A DNA stretch of 64,000 nt from Coccinella septempunctata (lineage: Eukaryota; Arthropoda; Insecta; Coleoptera; Coccinellidae): the NCBI RefSeq assembly GCF_907165205.1, contig NC_058190.1, positions 4,348,001 through 4,412,000 on the forward strand. Direction: 5' to 3'. Positions 34,145-46,152 of the stretch are shown piece after piece (the first letter of the stretch is position 1; each line of letters begins with the position of its first letter). Under the pieces are notes generated by a model. It worked only from the letters and a program-made list of their open reading frames with translations, searched no databases and had not been told where the DNA came from. The position numbers and the translations under genes were made by a program.

Positions 34145-35037
34145 GGGGAAACTAGGGAGCATTGATACATGGGGAGGCTTGATACAGGCTTATATCCGCG
34201 ATCTGTAGCCGTTTTCAAAAGTATTATACTAGTGAACACTATTCTTTGGCAGAGGGCATTGCGTGACGTTAATCTGTAAGGCTAACAGTAGTTTGTTTGT
34301 GAAATATTCAACGAAGAGTGTTTCGAGGTGAGAAATTGTAAGTTTTTACTCAAGTTACCTAAGGGTTTTATGATCATGTATTAATTCTTCGGCATAAACA
34401 AACATGTCACTGGGAAATATGCTTAAAACTACTCAATTTACAGTTTAATTCGCTTTTCAAAATATATGAGTATAAGATGAAAACATAAATCACTTTAAAA
34501 ATTGCTTTCAGGGAGGTTTGAGACATTTGTCGTGGGGAGGCCTGATACATGTATCATCTTCAAAAAATATTCCGTAGCTAGTTGGATAGGCCTACATGAA
34601 GGCGTTTTCACCACCAACATATCAAAGGGATTTTTAACAACTGGAATTTATCCGTACAATCCCCATGTATTTAACGAGGCCGACTTTTCTTGTGTGGAAG
34701 TGACTAATTGGCCATTTCCTGATTTTTCTACACCTATGGGACCAAAGCAAGCCAGTATCATTGCTGACCTACCTACTGAGGTTAATAATCCTCTCGATTA
34801 CTCTCCCAGTACATCGTATCAATCCTCCCATATGTGGGGAGGCTTGAGACAGTTTGCATGTTTTTGTGTTCAACGTTCTGTACAGAATAAGATGTTTATG
34901 TTTTGAGACTTCTATATTTATTTTGTTGAAGGATTAATTGAAGAATTATATAATATAAGAAAAGTCCTGCTTCTTCATATAATTCAGTTTCCAGAATAAA
35001 AATTCCAAAAAACGTATCAACCCTCCCCAGTCTCCCC
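34145..35037 (+). mobile_element. pogo-like DNA transposon remnant
   Basis: 893 bp with ends GGGGAAACTAGGGAGCATTG and the complement of GGGGAGACTGGGGAGGGTTG, flanked by TA (34143-34144 and 35038-35039). TA duplication and the transposase tail fit the pogo/Tigger group. The length is far below a full pogo element, so it is internally deleted. Three TGGGGAGGCxTGAxACA words repeat inside it. Confidence 0.75.
34512..34906 (+). pseudogene. C-terminal exon of a pogo-like transposase
   Basis: After a TTGCTTTCAG acceptor, the frame reads VASWIGLHEGVFTTNISKGF, then LTTGIYPYNPHVFNEADFS and VTNWPFPDFSTP. The GF-TGIYP-N---F-EADF-----VT-RP pattern is characteristic of the end of DDE_1 (pogo, Tigger, jerky-like) transposases. 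The frame is open for 130 codons to TGA at 34906. The catalytic core is absent, so no activity is possible from this copy. It could be spliced onto something else, but that is not shown. Confidence 0.7.
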
Positions 35038-35990
35038 TAATAAGGACGAAAAAGTGCATTTTCCCGTAAGAACCAGCGATATAATATAATTAATCAAGTT
35101 GATATAATATGGTAACAATATAAACTTGCACTTATCCAATTGGGTATTTTTGAGTTTTCTTCTGTGTAGTCAGACAACTACTTGATTTTTTTGAGAAAAA
35201 TTTATCTGTTAGTTGAGTCTTCATATAAATTTAGTTTTATTGAAAGCGAGTACTGAGTGAAAGATTCTTTATGTCTTTCATTAGTCAATCTAGTTGAATA
35301 AATTCATCAAAAAATCAAAGCCAACTGTATACAAGCAAGGCTAATTAATAATTATCGTTGGTTCTCACGGGAAAATGCATTTGTTCGTCCTTATTTCTGA
35401 AACTCTTCACTTTACAGAAAAAGTTTGGATATATTTTTTGCTCAATTTAACCTGATCTACATGAAAAATAAGAAACAAATATAGGTTGCCATTTGAAAAA
35501 ATTATGTTTTGATTGAACTTATATTTGAAATTTAAACTTTAATTTTTGAAGACCCTGTACATCAGATTGCTACAAATAGAGATGTAACGTACGATCAAAT
35601 ATGTTGTCAAGAACTGGGCAAAATTTGGTTTCGATACATTCATTAGTAAACTAGTATCAGCTATTTTAGTGAGCACCTACAGCTGTCAAAATTTTAGGAA
35701 AAAGTCGAATATCTCAGAATCGGAGCTATATAAGACCATGGTTGTCATACCAAAGTTAGCTTAAAATTTGACAAGGAATTCAAAAATGCAATAATATACA
35801 TGGTTTTCCATTTAAGAATTTATTGATACCAACTGGGAAAAAACAGAGCACCCTGTATTAAAGTGAGTTATGAAAAATAATCAAATCAATTGATTACAGA
35901 CAAGTTTTGTATTCAACTTTTTTCTCTAGTTCGTTTAATTTTCACCATAAGATATAGGAACACTTCAACTCTGACACTCTGTACAGGGTA

Positions 35991-37050
35991 GGCAAAATTC
36001 GTTGTCTGCTGAAGGGTTCTCGCGAACTATAGAAGCTAGAAGAAAACGGACGACACATTCTCGAGTCCTTTTTTCTTGACTAATCCAAAACTGAAAACAG
36101 ATACAGCCTAGCGTTCATAGATTTTGAGTTATGAACGAAAATTGAAAAATTGTCCCTTTCAATGAAGCTGAATAACTCGCTTGTTTGAACTCATATTCCA
36201 AATCCGTTGTTACATTCTACAGGCACTTTTTTATGAGGAGTTTGAATATGATATCATCAAATTTTTCGATACAGTCATTTTCGAGATACGATAGGGGTTT
36301 CTGATTTTTCAAATGTAAACTATGGTTGAAAGTTCTTTTATCTTGATGCAATTTTTTTTGCTAATTTCAAAAATGTATCATATGTAGCTTTTCACATGAA
36401 TATAACATAAGAAACAAAATTTAATACTTTTTCCTGCTTTTCGATTCTCTCTTGAATTTTCCATAAAGGTCACAAGGTCTTCGAATCTTTTTCCCATTCA
36501 TTATAAAAGTTGTAGAGCATAACATTTTCTACAAATTTTGTGCCAAGCAATTTTTTCTACGTTCAAACGTTTTTGAGATATATGGAGATTGATGCGAGGT
36601 GTTTAGCGATACATGCTGAAGCGAAAATTCACTCGTTGAAAAATAATACATTCAGTCAGAGACCACACTAAAATTTTCGCGACAATTTCGAAATTGTCAT
36701 CATAGAAATACCTTGTCATTTTAACAATTGGATGAATGTACACTCCATTCACATTTATTTTAGCACTCGGTTGGCCATGGAAATTTGACACATTCTACTT
36801 TGCATAAAACGAAAATTTGGGGTTATGACGCTTGTCAAAACATTTTTGGATTTTAAATCAACGCTATGTTGTCTGTTCTAAGTAAAAGTCTTAGTAATTA
36901 CGTATTTTATCACAATGTCGAATCACTTCGGGAAATATGAAGTCAAGAATATGTGACGAACGTGATTGACGTTTATACAAACTGATTGAAGGCATACCAA
37001 ATCTAGTTATTTGTATGGAAAATACGAGAGATCAGTTTTTAAATATATTA
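35991..37050. repeat. Patchwork of repeat fragments
   Basis: In order: a piece of the 22711 foldback family (AGAAGCTAGAAGAAAACGGA, to about 36085); unassigned AT-rich sequence; a piece of the TA-flanked element family (36475-36735); the TTAGCACTCGGTTGGCCATGG word (36766); and the repeat shared with 15119 (36966-37050). No gene. Confidence 0.6.
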
Positions 37051-37914
37051 ATTTTTGCTGTGGAAAAAAATTGAAGAAGAACTATTGACTTCATATTTTT
37101 TCAAGAGAGTGACATTCACAAAATTCCGAGAAAATACAACCGTGAACTTTCTATCGAGCTCGTCCAGGGTATATGCTGTCATATCAAGGAGTTGACAGGT
37201 TCTCTTTTGAATAATTGCTTGCAAAAATATTAATTTTATTCCAGACTTATGCTGAGCCTGTATGGAAATTCAGTACAAACTGATTTCTGGGATTCATTTC
37301 AATGATGTGATGAATATTTCATTGATTTCTACTAGAAAACTTCGAGATGAAGAACTTGATATAAATCGAGTGTTAATTAAGGGTTAGTCTCTAAACAGAA
37401 AATTGGCGAAACTATTAAAATAATCAGTCACTGTAAAATATATGAAACAATTGAAAAAGATATTACTTAAAGATAAAAAAAGTAGTTTTCCGTAAAAAAA
37501 AGTAAGTCTTGAGATAGCTAAATTTGATACTTCAACTCACAGTTGCTTCATTACACAATTGTCCATTACTTGGACTTTGTTCGAAACGTGAAAAAGTGAA
37601 GAATCTAGTGATTCGAACTTTCTACTTTTAATTGAATTGATAATGAATTCGAAATTATAAAAATTACAACCATACCGGTTTTAGGAATATTATTTTATTT
37701 ATCCATACCGAAATTTCAGTGATCATTATTTTCATTTGGAACTATTTACAGAATCTACTTTGGGGTCTAATGTTTTCTAAGCTACAGAATTTTTTTTTTC
37801 ATTTTTACCTTTTGTTCATTTTTAACATGTTTTTTATAGAATGTTTGTTTTTTTTAGTTCTGAGTTTTCATCATCATTCATAAAATTATATTTAGTCAAT
37901 TGGTTTTATCATTA

Positions 37915-38373
37915 TTATTCGTATAATTCCGACTCATATGCACGAGATGGAATTTCGAATTCAAAATAGTGGTGTCTAGGCAAAACAGTGAATTTTTGCT
38001 TCACCACTACATCCGATTGATTGAAATTCTTTACTTTCAAGCCCTTCTTTCTCCGTGTAACTATTATATCCAATATTTTCTTCATCATTGCAGCTTTCTT
38101 CAAGCAAATATCTAGATACTCCTTACGAATTTTTTCTCTATTCTTTTCTTCGGAAGATTTGGACGCCTGATCTTCTGCCGATTGAATTTCGGGATCTTCA
38201 ACAACTTCTGAACGTATATTCACCATATCAGCCAATTCCTCAGTTTTCAAATTCTCCACTTTCTGAACATTCTTCATATACAGAGTTCTTCTCATGTCCT
38301 CAGCATTTGCTTTCGGATGTTTCAAAAATCTGATATTCCCTACGCAATTTTGTTCCTTCACAGTTTTACCCAT
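37915..38373 (-). CDS. Array gene 1, unknown 152-residue charged protein
   Basis: Single exon from ATG 38373 to TAA. No signal peptide or membrane segment. Residues 1-85 are highly charged and probably helical or disordered (LKHPKANAEDMRRTL, then LKTEELADMV, then SKSSEEKNREKIRKEY). Residues 86-105 form a predicted amphipathic helix (LDICLKKAAMMKKILDIIV). Residues 107-115 are a basic RRKKGLKVK patch that could be a nuclear localisation signal. The tail QKFTVLPRHHYFEFEIPSRA looks beta-like. Residue 118 is Asn where the other copies have Lys. It matches no family I know. The promoter block (38460-38542) is 90-170 bp upstream. Real-gene status is inferred from five intact copies. Confidence 0.7.
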   Translation of the reverse strand: MGKTVKEQNCVGNIRFLKHPKANAEDMRRTLYMKNVQKVENLKTEELADMVNIRSEVVEDPEIQSAEDQASKSSEEKNREKIRKEYLDICLKKAAMMKKILDIIVTRRKKGLKVKNFNQSDVVVKQKFTVLPRHHYFEFEIPSRAYESELYE

Positions 38374-38459
38374 TTCGATTTAAAATGAATGTAAGCTAAA
38401 CTTCAGGAAATAAACCTTCTTCACTTCGTCAATTCTATCGAGTCTGGAAGTCGCTTGAG

Positions 38460-38542
38460 TACTGATTCCATAAGAAGGGTTAAGTCTATTACCTGCTCAT
38501 ACCCCTTACCCCCTCCTCCATCAAACTGACTCAGGTAGATGC
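38460..38542 (-). promoter_or_regulatory. Proximal promoter block of array gene 1
   Basis: On the plus strand: TACTGA at 38460 (TCAGTA initiator on the gene strand, A at 38463, 90 nt before the ATG), TTACCTG at 38489-38495 (CAGGTAA on the gene strand) and CAGGTAG at 38532-38538. CAGGTAG and CAGGTAA are TAGteam/Zelda sites in Drosophila. A C-run (ACCCCTTACCCCCTCC) lies between them. The layout is the same in all five units. Confidence 0.55.
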
Positions 38543-39417
38543 GCAGAGGAAAAGGATTATTGTTAGCCATCATGGCACTCTTTGTTTAATATCATAAATA
38601 TTAAATTTAGATCTTGATCATTTGCTTAATTTCAGTGTTATCCATCTTTATTTCTGCTCAGCTTTTATTTATATCTCAATATATGTATTTGAATATTTTT
38701 GGAAGTCTCATCAAAATAATGCACATTTCGAAAATCTTTTATGGTCGAAATTTTTTATTTTTTATTGCAAATCTTGTCTTTGTAACGATCCTACTTTTTT
38801 CTGTTTTTCGAAAGTAATAACAAAAAAGTCGAATGTACGGCATTTTTTGAAAAAGCAAGCGAATTACGTTCAAAAGGAGGTGTTGCTCAACCCTCTTCCC
38901 ATTTAATATCTTAGGGCTTGTTGTCTTCACGCTCATGAGATACAAATTGATTGAAAGTAATCGTATCTAATGTCCACCTACGAACAAAAGATTATTTTTT
39001 TTTGCATTCCTTCTGACATTCAAGGCGGCTGAGATATTGAAGGTGGCACCTTTTCAAATTAACACTCTGTATACCGACAATTGTGCAGAGCTGGAATATG
39101 ACAAACTGATTGACGTATTTCATTTGCTTTTTGATTATTTAAATGCTTTTCATCTTTATTATTTAAAAGAAATATATTAAGATAAACGAGAAATGTCCTT
39201 TTCTTCCACAATCTTTATTAGGTTTCAACGAAAACTTTTCACAAGAGTCTCATTTTCTAGTTGTAACAGTTCCAAGAAATAACACAAAGATCATAAATTA
39301 AATAACACTTACATACAAACCACAATGTCAAAATATTGACAAATTTTCTGTCCTCCCTTCTCAGAATCAACTGAATTAAATGGCGGCCTAATAGAAAGTT
39401 GAGTGTACTACCTGGCC

Positions 39418-39460
39418 ATACCCTTCACCCCACTTTCATTATATCAGCTCAGGTAGATGC
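39418..39460. promoter_or_regulatory. Distal CAGGTAG pair, unit 1
   Basis: CTACCTG (39418-39424) and CAGGTAG (39450-39456) face each other 25 bp apart, about 1.05 kb upstream of array gene 1. The flanks (TGGCGGCC, CTTCACCCCAC, CGCCATTATAAAACACTTTG) resemble the proximal block, as if the promoter region had been duplicated. Confidence 0.45.
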
Positions 39461-40371
39461 AAAGATTAAGAGGTATTATCGTTCGCCATTATAAAACACT
39501 TTGTTCTTCATTTTAAAGTCATTCAACTTTTTCTATTTATATTTCTTTTTTTACCTCAATATATTCGAAAATTTGGCAAAGCCTTGAATTGACTATTGTA
39601 TGTTGATTCGAAGTATGCAATCATGATAAAATATTTTTTTCTTTTTTCTCTGAGTGCGGGACAACAAAATTCTAATTTTATATCTATTTTTAGCAAACTG
39701 CCATCAGTGAGATGAGAAAAATCAATTATTATTATTATAATTTGGAATTTTGGCAATTATCAGTCGAATATGCCATTCATCGAACATTTCATATTACAAT
39801 ATAAGTACTCAGAGCCGGATGGAATGTGGCATGTTTCTGCAGTAGAATAAAATATACGGAAAGTAAGAAATATGTTACGAATTAGTCGAAAAGATGTCAC
39901 AGCAGAGAAAAGATATTGAATCTTCCAGTATCAAGATATTTACATGTACATGTACATCATGTAAGTCTTCTTTGAGGATTAACTCCGTAAGGTTAGTTTC
40001 ATCCTGATATCTACCTAAATCTTGCAAATATTCCATTTGTTTTTCTTTATTGTGAAAATGAATTCGAGACTATGGAATTAAATCATGAAATTGCAGATAG
40101 ATATGTTCGGAAGTACCTCATATTGTATATCAGAAGATTTCTAATATGAGTTAAAGGATTTCCTCAGATACCGAAATATGAATTAGTATAATATGGTTTA
40201 GTCCAGAATCGATCGATATGTAGAGTAGCAACAATTCTGTAGAACGATGAATGCGTTAATTATTATTTAAGCAATGAGAATTTCTATATTATCAAATTAT
40301 CATTATCCTAAATATGAAACAACTTCTTAATTATAAAAATAGGCAGTGCCATCAAACAAAAACTAAAGTAC

Positions 40372-40640
40372 TTAGATATACAGAGTATATTTGAAGATGA
40401 GGCTTTTTTTTCAACAGAAGTCAGAGCTAGTCACATTGAAGCGTTTCACCAAAAATCACCTATACAAAACTTTCAAAATGACTAAGTTAAAAAAAATTGA
40501 AAATGATTACTGAAATAGATCTAATACGACCCTATACCGTTTGTTAGCTGAATCATCGCAAAGCAATGGAAAAAATCTTATCCATTTTACCATGTGGTTT
40601 CGTTTAGGATATTGACACGTTCGATATTTACGTTGTAATG
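40372..40640. repeat. Dispersed repeat family R1, copy 2
   Basis: It starts ACAGAGTATATTTGAAGATG and runs through TTTCACCAAAAATCACCTAT to ACCATGTGGTTTCG. Its last 85 bp (40566-40650) are directly repeated at 41042-41130, where a 60-80-residue chance frame results. Confidence 0.7.
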
Positions 40641-41139
40641 AAAATGGAAACTTAGGTTCGCCGAATTCTTTAGTAACTTACACGATTTTATGAAATGACT
40701 CATTTCGATACCAACTGACAGAAGAGACTTAGGACACAAGTGTAAAAAATAGAATAATACATCAAAATCTCACCAATAAGATTCGTTTAAATTATTGATG
40801 ATGTTTTTCACAATAGACATCACAATCTTCTTGTTCGAACATTTAAACAATCGTCGTAAAAATAGGATGAAATGGGGAAACATCATAGCACTTGTTCATA
40901 ACTAACATAAGCATCTTCAAGAAACTGTCTCGATTTCCTACATTTTTTTTACCCTAAATTGCACGATACAAGAATTATGATTCTCTCAAAAGTGACCTGA
41001 TACATCTAATTCGATGAATTTGGTACTGAACCATTCATGGTCAATGGAAAAAATCTTATCCATTTTACCATGTGGTTTCGTAGAGGATATTGACACGTTC
41101 GATGTTTACGTTGTAATGAAAATGGAAACTTCGTATTTC

Positions 41140-41985
41140 TTTTGGAACAATGTTTCATCTGAATCTAAACGACTTATATTTCAGCTGAATATTTCCACAA
41201 TCAGAAAGATTGTGAATGAAGAGGATGACAAAGAATTTCCCTCTCTTGGAAGACCCTAAAAAGTAGTGGAATTTTATGTTTGGATGAATTAGTGCGAAAA
41301 GTTACTACCTACAGGATTTTCGATGAATATCATCGTAGAATGAGTTCCCGAAAATTGATTTTTCCATCTTTTACTTGACTTGTCCTATACATTGTAAATG
41401 TCTTAAGGTACAAATAAATACATGATCATTATTATTATATCAAAGTATTAAGATAAACAGCCAAAAATACGAGTCAGTTGTCCAGTTAATTGTTTAATGG
41501 TGTGAAATTTTTGTTCTGAAGTTCCACTTGACTTGAAACTTCCTTTAATTCCTTTTACTTCCTATGATGCAAGATGATTTTTGTTGAAAAATTTAACATC
41601 TACAACTGATGTAACGTATTCAAAATTTAGCCAAAAAAGATAACCAACATTAACTCTCCTTAATGCTAGTGCATATTATGATATTATCTCTTGTATTTTA
41701 CATGCAAATAACTGGATTTGGTATGCCTTCAATCAGTTCGTATAAACATCAATTATGTTCGTCGCATATTTTTCGACATCATATTTTCCGAAGAGATTCG
41801 ACATTGTGATAAAATACGTAATAACAGAAACTTTTACATAGAACGGACAACATAGCGCTGTTTAAAACCCAAAAATGTTTTGACAAGCGTCATAACCCCA
41901 TATTTTCGTACTATACAGGGTGAAATGTGTCAAATTTCAATGGCCAACCGAGTGCTAAAATAAAAGTGAATGGAGTATAATCCTT
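41140..41985 (+). repeat. Helix-turn-helix exon repeat, unit 1 copy
   Basis: The TATATTTCAG acceptor is followed by LNISTIRKIVNEEDDKEFPS, LGRP and a stop (one base differs from the 29270 copy, which reads on through KK). The non-coding remainder aligns with 29351-30385 and contains the empty site (near 41910) of the 30070-30317 insertion. Confidence 0.65.
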
Positions 41986-42700
41986 TCTCTTTTATATAGA
42001 GCCATAGAGAGACATTCATTTCACGAAATTTTGAACTCAGCATAGAAAAATATTTTATAATTTTTTTTTCATTACAACCTTCAAAAAAATTTCGAATATC
42101 TCTAATGGGATCTTAACATTTTAAAGGTAAATTAATTTTTTGTAATTTTTTCCTTTCCCTTTGTTAACGTTTAGCATGTTCACCTATTTTTCGAAAGTTC
42201 TTTTTTGTTTTTTTATTTTTCATTATCATCCATAATACTTAATTAAACATTATTATTACTTTAACTTAGTCTCATATGCACGAGAGATTAAAGAGTCCGC
42301 GAGTATTTTGTTGGATCAAAATGATAATTTGGACAATTGTTCAATAGGAATAGATCATATTTGGATTAATTTACTGAAGAAAGAACTATCATCCGGTTAT
42401 TTCAAAATCAAATGAATAAACGTTTCTATGTATTGACAATAAATGTCAAATAAAAGCTACAATTCAAAAGATTTTCAGAAATTGACCTTCGTCTGATATA
42501 GACTCCGAAACGTTACTAAACATAATTTTAATTTCTAAGTTCCTTTTTTCAGTTCATTATCAGGCAATAATTTTTTTTACTTGATTTTCTCCTGACAAAT
42601 TAGTGCAAGAATTTACGCAGGAGCAAATCGGTTATTTCAATTTTTTAATTGATTTTGTTCAGGAGATTGGGGGTAAAAACCCTAAAAAGTTTCAAAAGAT

Positions 42701-42885
42701 GGAATATCAAATCAAAAATAATGGTGCCTAGGCAAAATAGTGAATTTTTAGTTTGCAATCACATCCAATTGCTTGAAATTCTTAACTTTCAAGACCTTCA
42801 TCTTTCGTGTGACGGTAATATGCAATATTTTTTCATCATACAGCTTTCTTCGAACAAATGTCTCAATACTTCTTGCCAAAGGAGT
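42701..42885 (-). pseudogene. Relic of the array ORF, unit 2
   Basis: It aligns to about residues 80-145 of the array protein: the complement reads TTATTTTTGATTTGATATTCC-like sequence for the FEFEIPS region, then the KNFKQ and ILDI regions, with stops and indels. It lies about 540 bp downstream of the intact ORF of the same unit. Divergence is much higher than between the intact copies, so the duplication predates unit amplification. Confidence 0.65.
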
Positions 42886-43424
42886 CCACTATTTGAACGA
42901 AATTCTCAATATAGAGGGTTTTTCTGATATCCTTGAATTTTTTAGGTTATCAGTGATCATTCTTTTCATTTGGAACTATTGGTATGGTTTGAGTTTCCCC
43001 AACAAAATATTGTATAGTTTAGTTTGATCAATGAGTATTAGAACTCAGAAGAAATTTTTGTTAATTCATGAGAAATTCATTCATCATAGATGCTGTGTTA
43101 GGATGGCATGGAAACATTAAAAAAAATAGAGAGTTGTCAGCCGGGAATTTTAGAAAAGTCAGTTTAGAATCAAATATTTTCGATAAGTTGCGATTCCGTT
43201 GATTTGAATAACAAGTTTTATGTACAAAATAAATAAAGGTATAATAAACGGGTCGTAACACTATCTACTTTGAAGTCTAATGTTTTCTAAGGTACAGAAT
43301 TATTTTTTTCATTTTTACCTTTTGTTCATTTTTAACATGTTTTTTATAGAATTTTTGTTTTTTTTAGTTTTGAGTTTTCATCATCATTCATAAAATTATA
43401 TTTAGTCAATTGGTTTTATCATTA

Positions 43425-43883
43425 TTATTCGTATAATTCCGACTCATATGCACGAGATGGAATTTCGAATTCAAAATAGTGGTGCCTAGGCAAAACAGTG
43501 AATTTTTGCTTCACCACTACATCCGATTGCTTGAAATTCTTTACTTTCAAGCCCTTCTTTCTCCGTGTAACTATTATATCCAATATTTTCTTCATCATTG
43601 CAGCTTTCTTCAAGCAAATATCTAGATACTCCTTACGAATTTTTTCTCTATTCTTTTCTTCGGAAGATTTGGACGCCTGATCTTCTGCCGATTGAATTTC
43701 GGGATCTTCAACAACTTCTGAACGTATATTCACCATATCAGCCAATTCCTCAGTTTTCAAATTCTCCACTTTCTGAACATTCTTCATATACAGAGTTCTT
43801 CTCATATCCTCAGCATTTGCTTTCGGATGTTTCAAAGACTTGATATTCCCTACGCAATTTTGTTCTTTCACAGTTTTACCCAT
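43425..43883 (-). CDS. Array gene 2, unknown 152-residue charged protein
   Basis: Same length and architecture as array gene 1, with ATG at 43883. Differences are few: Lys-Ser for Arg-Phe at residues 15-16 (NIKSLKHPK) and Lys at 118. From codon 27 to the stop it is identical in DNA to array gene 4 and runs into identical downstream sequence, while the first 26 codons differ, which points to a gene-conversion boundary inside the ORF. No recognised domain. Shorter open frames on the opposite strand (for example 43598-43843) are shadows. Confidence 0.7.
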   Translation of the reverse strand: MGKTVKEQNCVGNIKSLKHPKANAEDMRRTLYMKNVQKVENLKTEELADMVNIRSEVVEDPEIQSAEDQASKSSEEKNREKIRKEYLDICLKKAAMMKKILDIIVTRRKKGLKVKNFKQSDVVVKQKFTVLPRHHYFEFEIPSRAYESELYE

Positions 43884-43970
43884 TTCGATTTAAAAATGAA
43901 TTTAAGCTAAACTTCAATCAAAAAACCTTCTTCACTTCGTCAGTTCTATCGAGTCTGAAAGTCGATTGAA

Positions 43971-44053
43971 TACTGATTCCATAAGAAGGGTTTAGTCTAT
44001 TACCTGCTCATACCCCTTACCCCCTCCTCCATCAAACTGACTCAGGTAGATGC
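43971..44053 (-). promoter_or_regulatory. Proximal promoter block of array gene 2
   Basis: TACTGA at 43971 (initiator A at 43974, 91 nt before the ATG), TTACCTG at 44000-44006 and CAGGTAG at 44043-44049, 160 bp from the ATG. Confidence 0.55.
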
Positions 44054-44935
44054 GCAGAAGAAAAGGATTATTGTTGGCCATCATGAAACTTTTTGTTTAA
44101 TTTCATAAATATTCAATTTTGATCTTGATCATTTGCTGCATTTTAGTGTTATCCATCTTCATTTCTGCTCAGCTTTTATTTATATCTCAATATATTCGAA
44201 TATTTGGAGAAGTCTCATCAAAATAATACACATTTCGAAAATCTTTCATGGTTAAAATTTTTAATTTTTTATTGCAAATCTTGTCGTTGTAACGATCATA
44301 CTTTTTTCTATTTTTCGGAAGTAATAACAAAAAAAGTCGAATGTACGGCATTTTTGAAAAAGCAAGGGAATTACCTTCAAGAGAAGGTGTCGCTCACCCC
44401 TCTTTCCATTTAATATTTTAGGGGTTGATGTCATCACGCTCATAAGATGCAAATTGATTGAAAGTAACCGTTCATAATGTCCACCTACGAACAGAAGATT
44501 TTTTTTTTGCATTTCTTCTGACATTCAAGGAGGCCGAGATATTGAAGGTGGTACCTTTTCAAATTAACACACTGTATACCTACAATTGTGTAGAGCTGGA
44601 ATATGACAAACTGATTGACGTATTTCATTTGCGTTTTGATTATTTAAATGCTATCTTTATTATTTAGAAGAAATATATTAAGATGAACGAGAAATATCCT
44701 TTGGTCCCACAATCTTTATTAGGTTTCAACGAAAACTATTATAGTTTCGTTACTTTTCATAAGAGTCTCATTTTCTAGTCGTAAAAGTTCCAAAATATCA
44801 CACAAAGATCATAAATTAAATAACACTTACATACAAACCACAATGTCAAAATATTGACAAATTTTCTGTCCTCCCTTCTCAGAATCAACTGAATTAAATG
44901 GCGGCCTAATAGAAAGTTGAGTGTACTACCTGGCC

Positions 44936-44978
44936 ATACCCTTCACCCCACTTTTATTATATCAGCTCAGGTAGATGC
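44936..44978. promoter_or_regulatory. Distal CAGGTAG pair, unit 2
   Basis: CTACCTG at 44936-44942 and CAGGTAG at 44968-44974, with the same 25-bp spacing as in unit 1. Neighbouring TGGCGGCC and CGCCATTATAAAAC are preserved. Confidence 0.45.
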
Positions 44979-45879
44979 AAAGATTAAGAGGTATTATCGT
45001 TCGCCATTATAAAACACTTTGATCTTCATTTTAAAGTCATTCAACTTTTTCTATTTATATTTCTTTTTTTATCTCAATATATTCGAAAATTTGGCAAAGC
45101 CTTGAATTGACTATTGCATGTTGATTTGAAGTATGCAATCATGATAAAATATTTTTTTCTTTTTTCTCTGAGTGCGGGACAACAAAATTTAAATTTTATA
45201 TTTATTTTCAGCAAACTGCCATCAGTGGGATGAAAACAATCAATTATTAATATTATTTGTATTTTGGTCCTATTGGAATTTGAGAATTCATCAAGTCGAA
45301 TGCCCCTCCTCGAAAATTTCATATCACAATGTAAGTACTCAGAGCCGGATGGAATCTGACATGTGTTTCTGCAGTAGGCGAAAGAATATTCTGAAAGTTA
45401 ATTATTCCAAATTTTGAGGAAAATTTTTTTTCATAGGATCCTACGACTCGAAACGATTTTGAATGTTTCAGTATCAAGATATTCAGGTTCATACAGGGTG
45501 TCCGCGCAATGGGGCAGCAGTCGATTACTCTGATTCTATTATCTTTACAGAAAGGAGATTGAAATAAAATTTTCCCTTTTTGAGTAGAGCATCTCCTAAA
45601 AATATTTAGAACTATACAAAGTGTTTCGTTTCTTCTGCACAGCTATCAACTTCGTTATTTTAAATGGAACACCCTTTATATTTAGACATTTTTTAATTTC
45701 TTTAACATCTTTGTGTGAGCATTCAAATTGTATCTCTATTGTCTATTTGAACCCCCAAATATTTTATATTGTGGTGTTTTTAGATTTATGAAGAATTCCA
45801 TAGAAATCTTCCTCATTCATTTCAATTAACTGATTATAAGTGTTTCTGGTCTTGTTAAAAGGATTCTCATACAATTCAT

Positions 45880-46152
45880 TTACCCTGTCAAAATGATTCT
45901 TATCAAAGTTGGCAGCTTCAGTTCGAAAGTTTTTTGGTAATGATTGGTAAATAATTCACATTTTTCCCTATCGGTCTGATATTCTTTCACATTATCTTCC
46001 AGTGTAGGAATTTGGTATGACTGTTTGCATCTGGACAGTTTGTTGACTTCTTGGAAAAACATTTCACCTTTGGAATCGTTGATCCTAGTTATCCAGTTAT
46101 GTTCCTCATATTGTTGTATCATTTTGTGAATGTTTCTGTTGTAATCATTCAA
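45880..46152 (-). pseudogene. jockey-like non-LTR fragment, unit 2
   Basis: The minus-strand frame reads YNRNIHKMIQQYEEHNWITR, then FFQEVNKLSRCKQSYQIPTL, DNVKEYQTDREKCELFTNHY. This is the linker between endonuclease and reverse transcriptase in jockey/I-type LINEs (W-----FFQEVNKL, then IP-L, D-EKCELF-NHY). The RT itself is missing. Homologous to 51661-51933 in unit 3, so the insertion is older than the split of units 2 and 3. A repeat with ACAGGGTGTCC end lies at 45495-45700. Confidence 0.6.

Larger units (their letters stand above)
33541..35990. repeat. Long foldback element with ACAGGGTGTC ends
   Basis: The arms are 33541-34142 plus 35038-35110 (left) and about 35330-35990 (right). They are inverted copies over about 0.65 kb. 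Shared words include AAGTTGAATACAAAACTTGT, TGAGATATTCGACTTTTTCC and CCAAATTTTGCCCAG. The left arm is split by a pogo-like element. A piece of the same family is at 45495-45700. The open frame at 33855-34145 is not preserved in the opposite arm. Confidence 0.75.

Noticed and set aside
33855..34145. 96-codon frame in the left foldback arm
   Set aside because: The inverted arm does not keep it open, and the frame has no ATG-proximal protein features.
38088..38333. Plus-strand open frames opposite the array genes
   Set aside because: They are shadows of the conserved minus-strand ORF. Composition and substitution pattern fit the minus-strand frame only.
43061..43261. 66-codon minus-strand frame perfectly conserved at 54258-54458
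   Set aside because: The perfect match is part of the 980-bp identical tract between units 2 and 4. In unit 3 the same region carries indels, so it is not a gene.
44261..44524. Minus-strand frames repeated in units 1-4 (KILNGKRxExHLLLxVIxLLFQK)
   Set aside because: Single-base indels in A runs shift the frame between units, so there is no sign of protein-level conservation.
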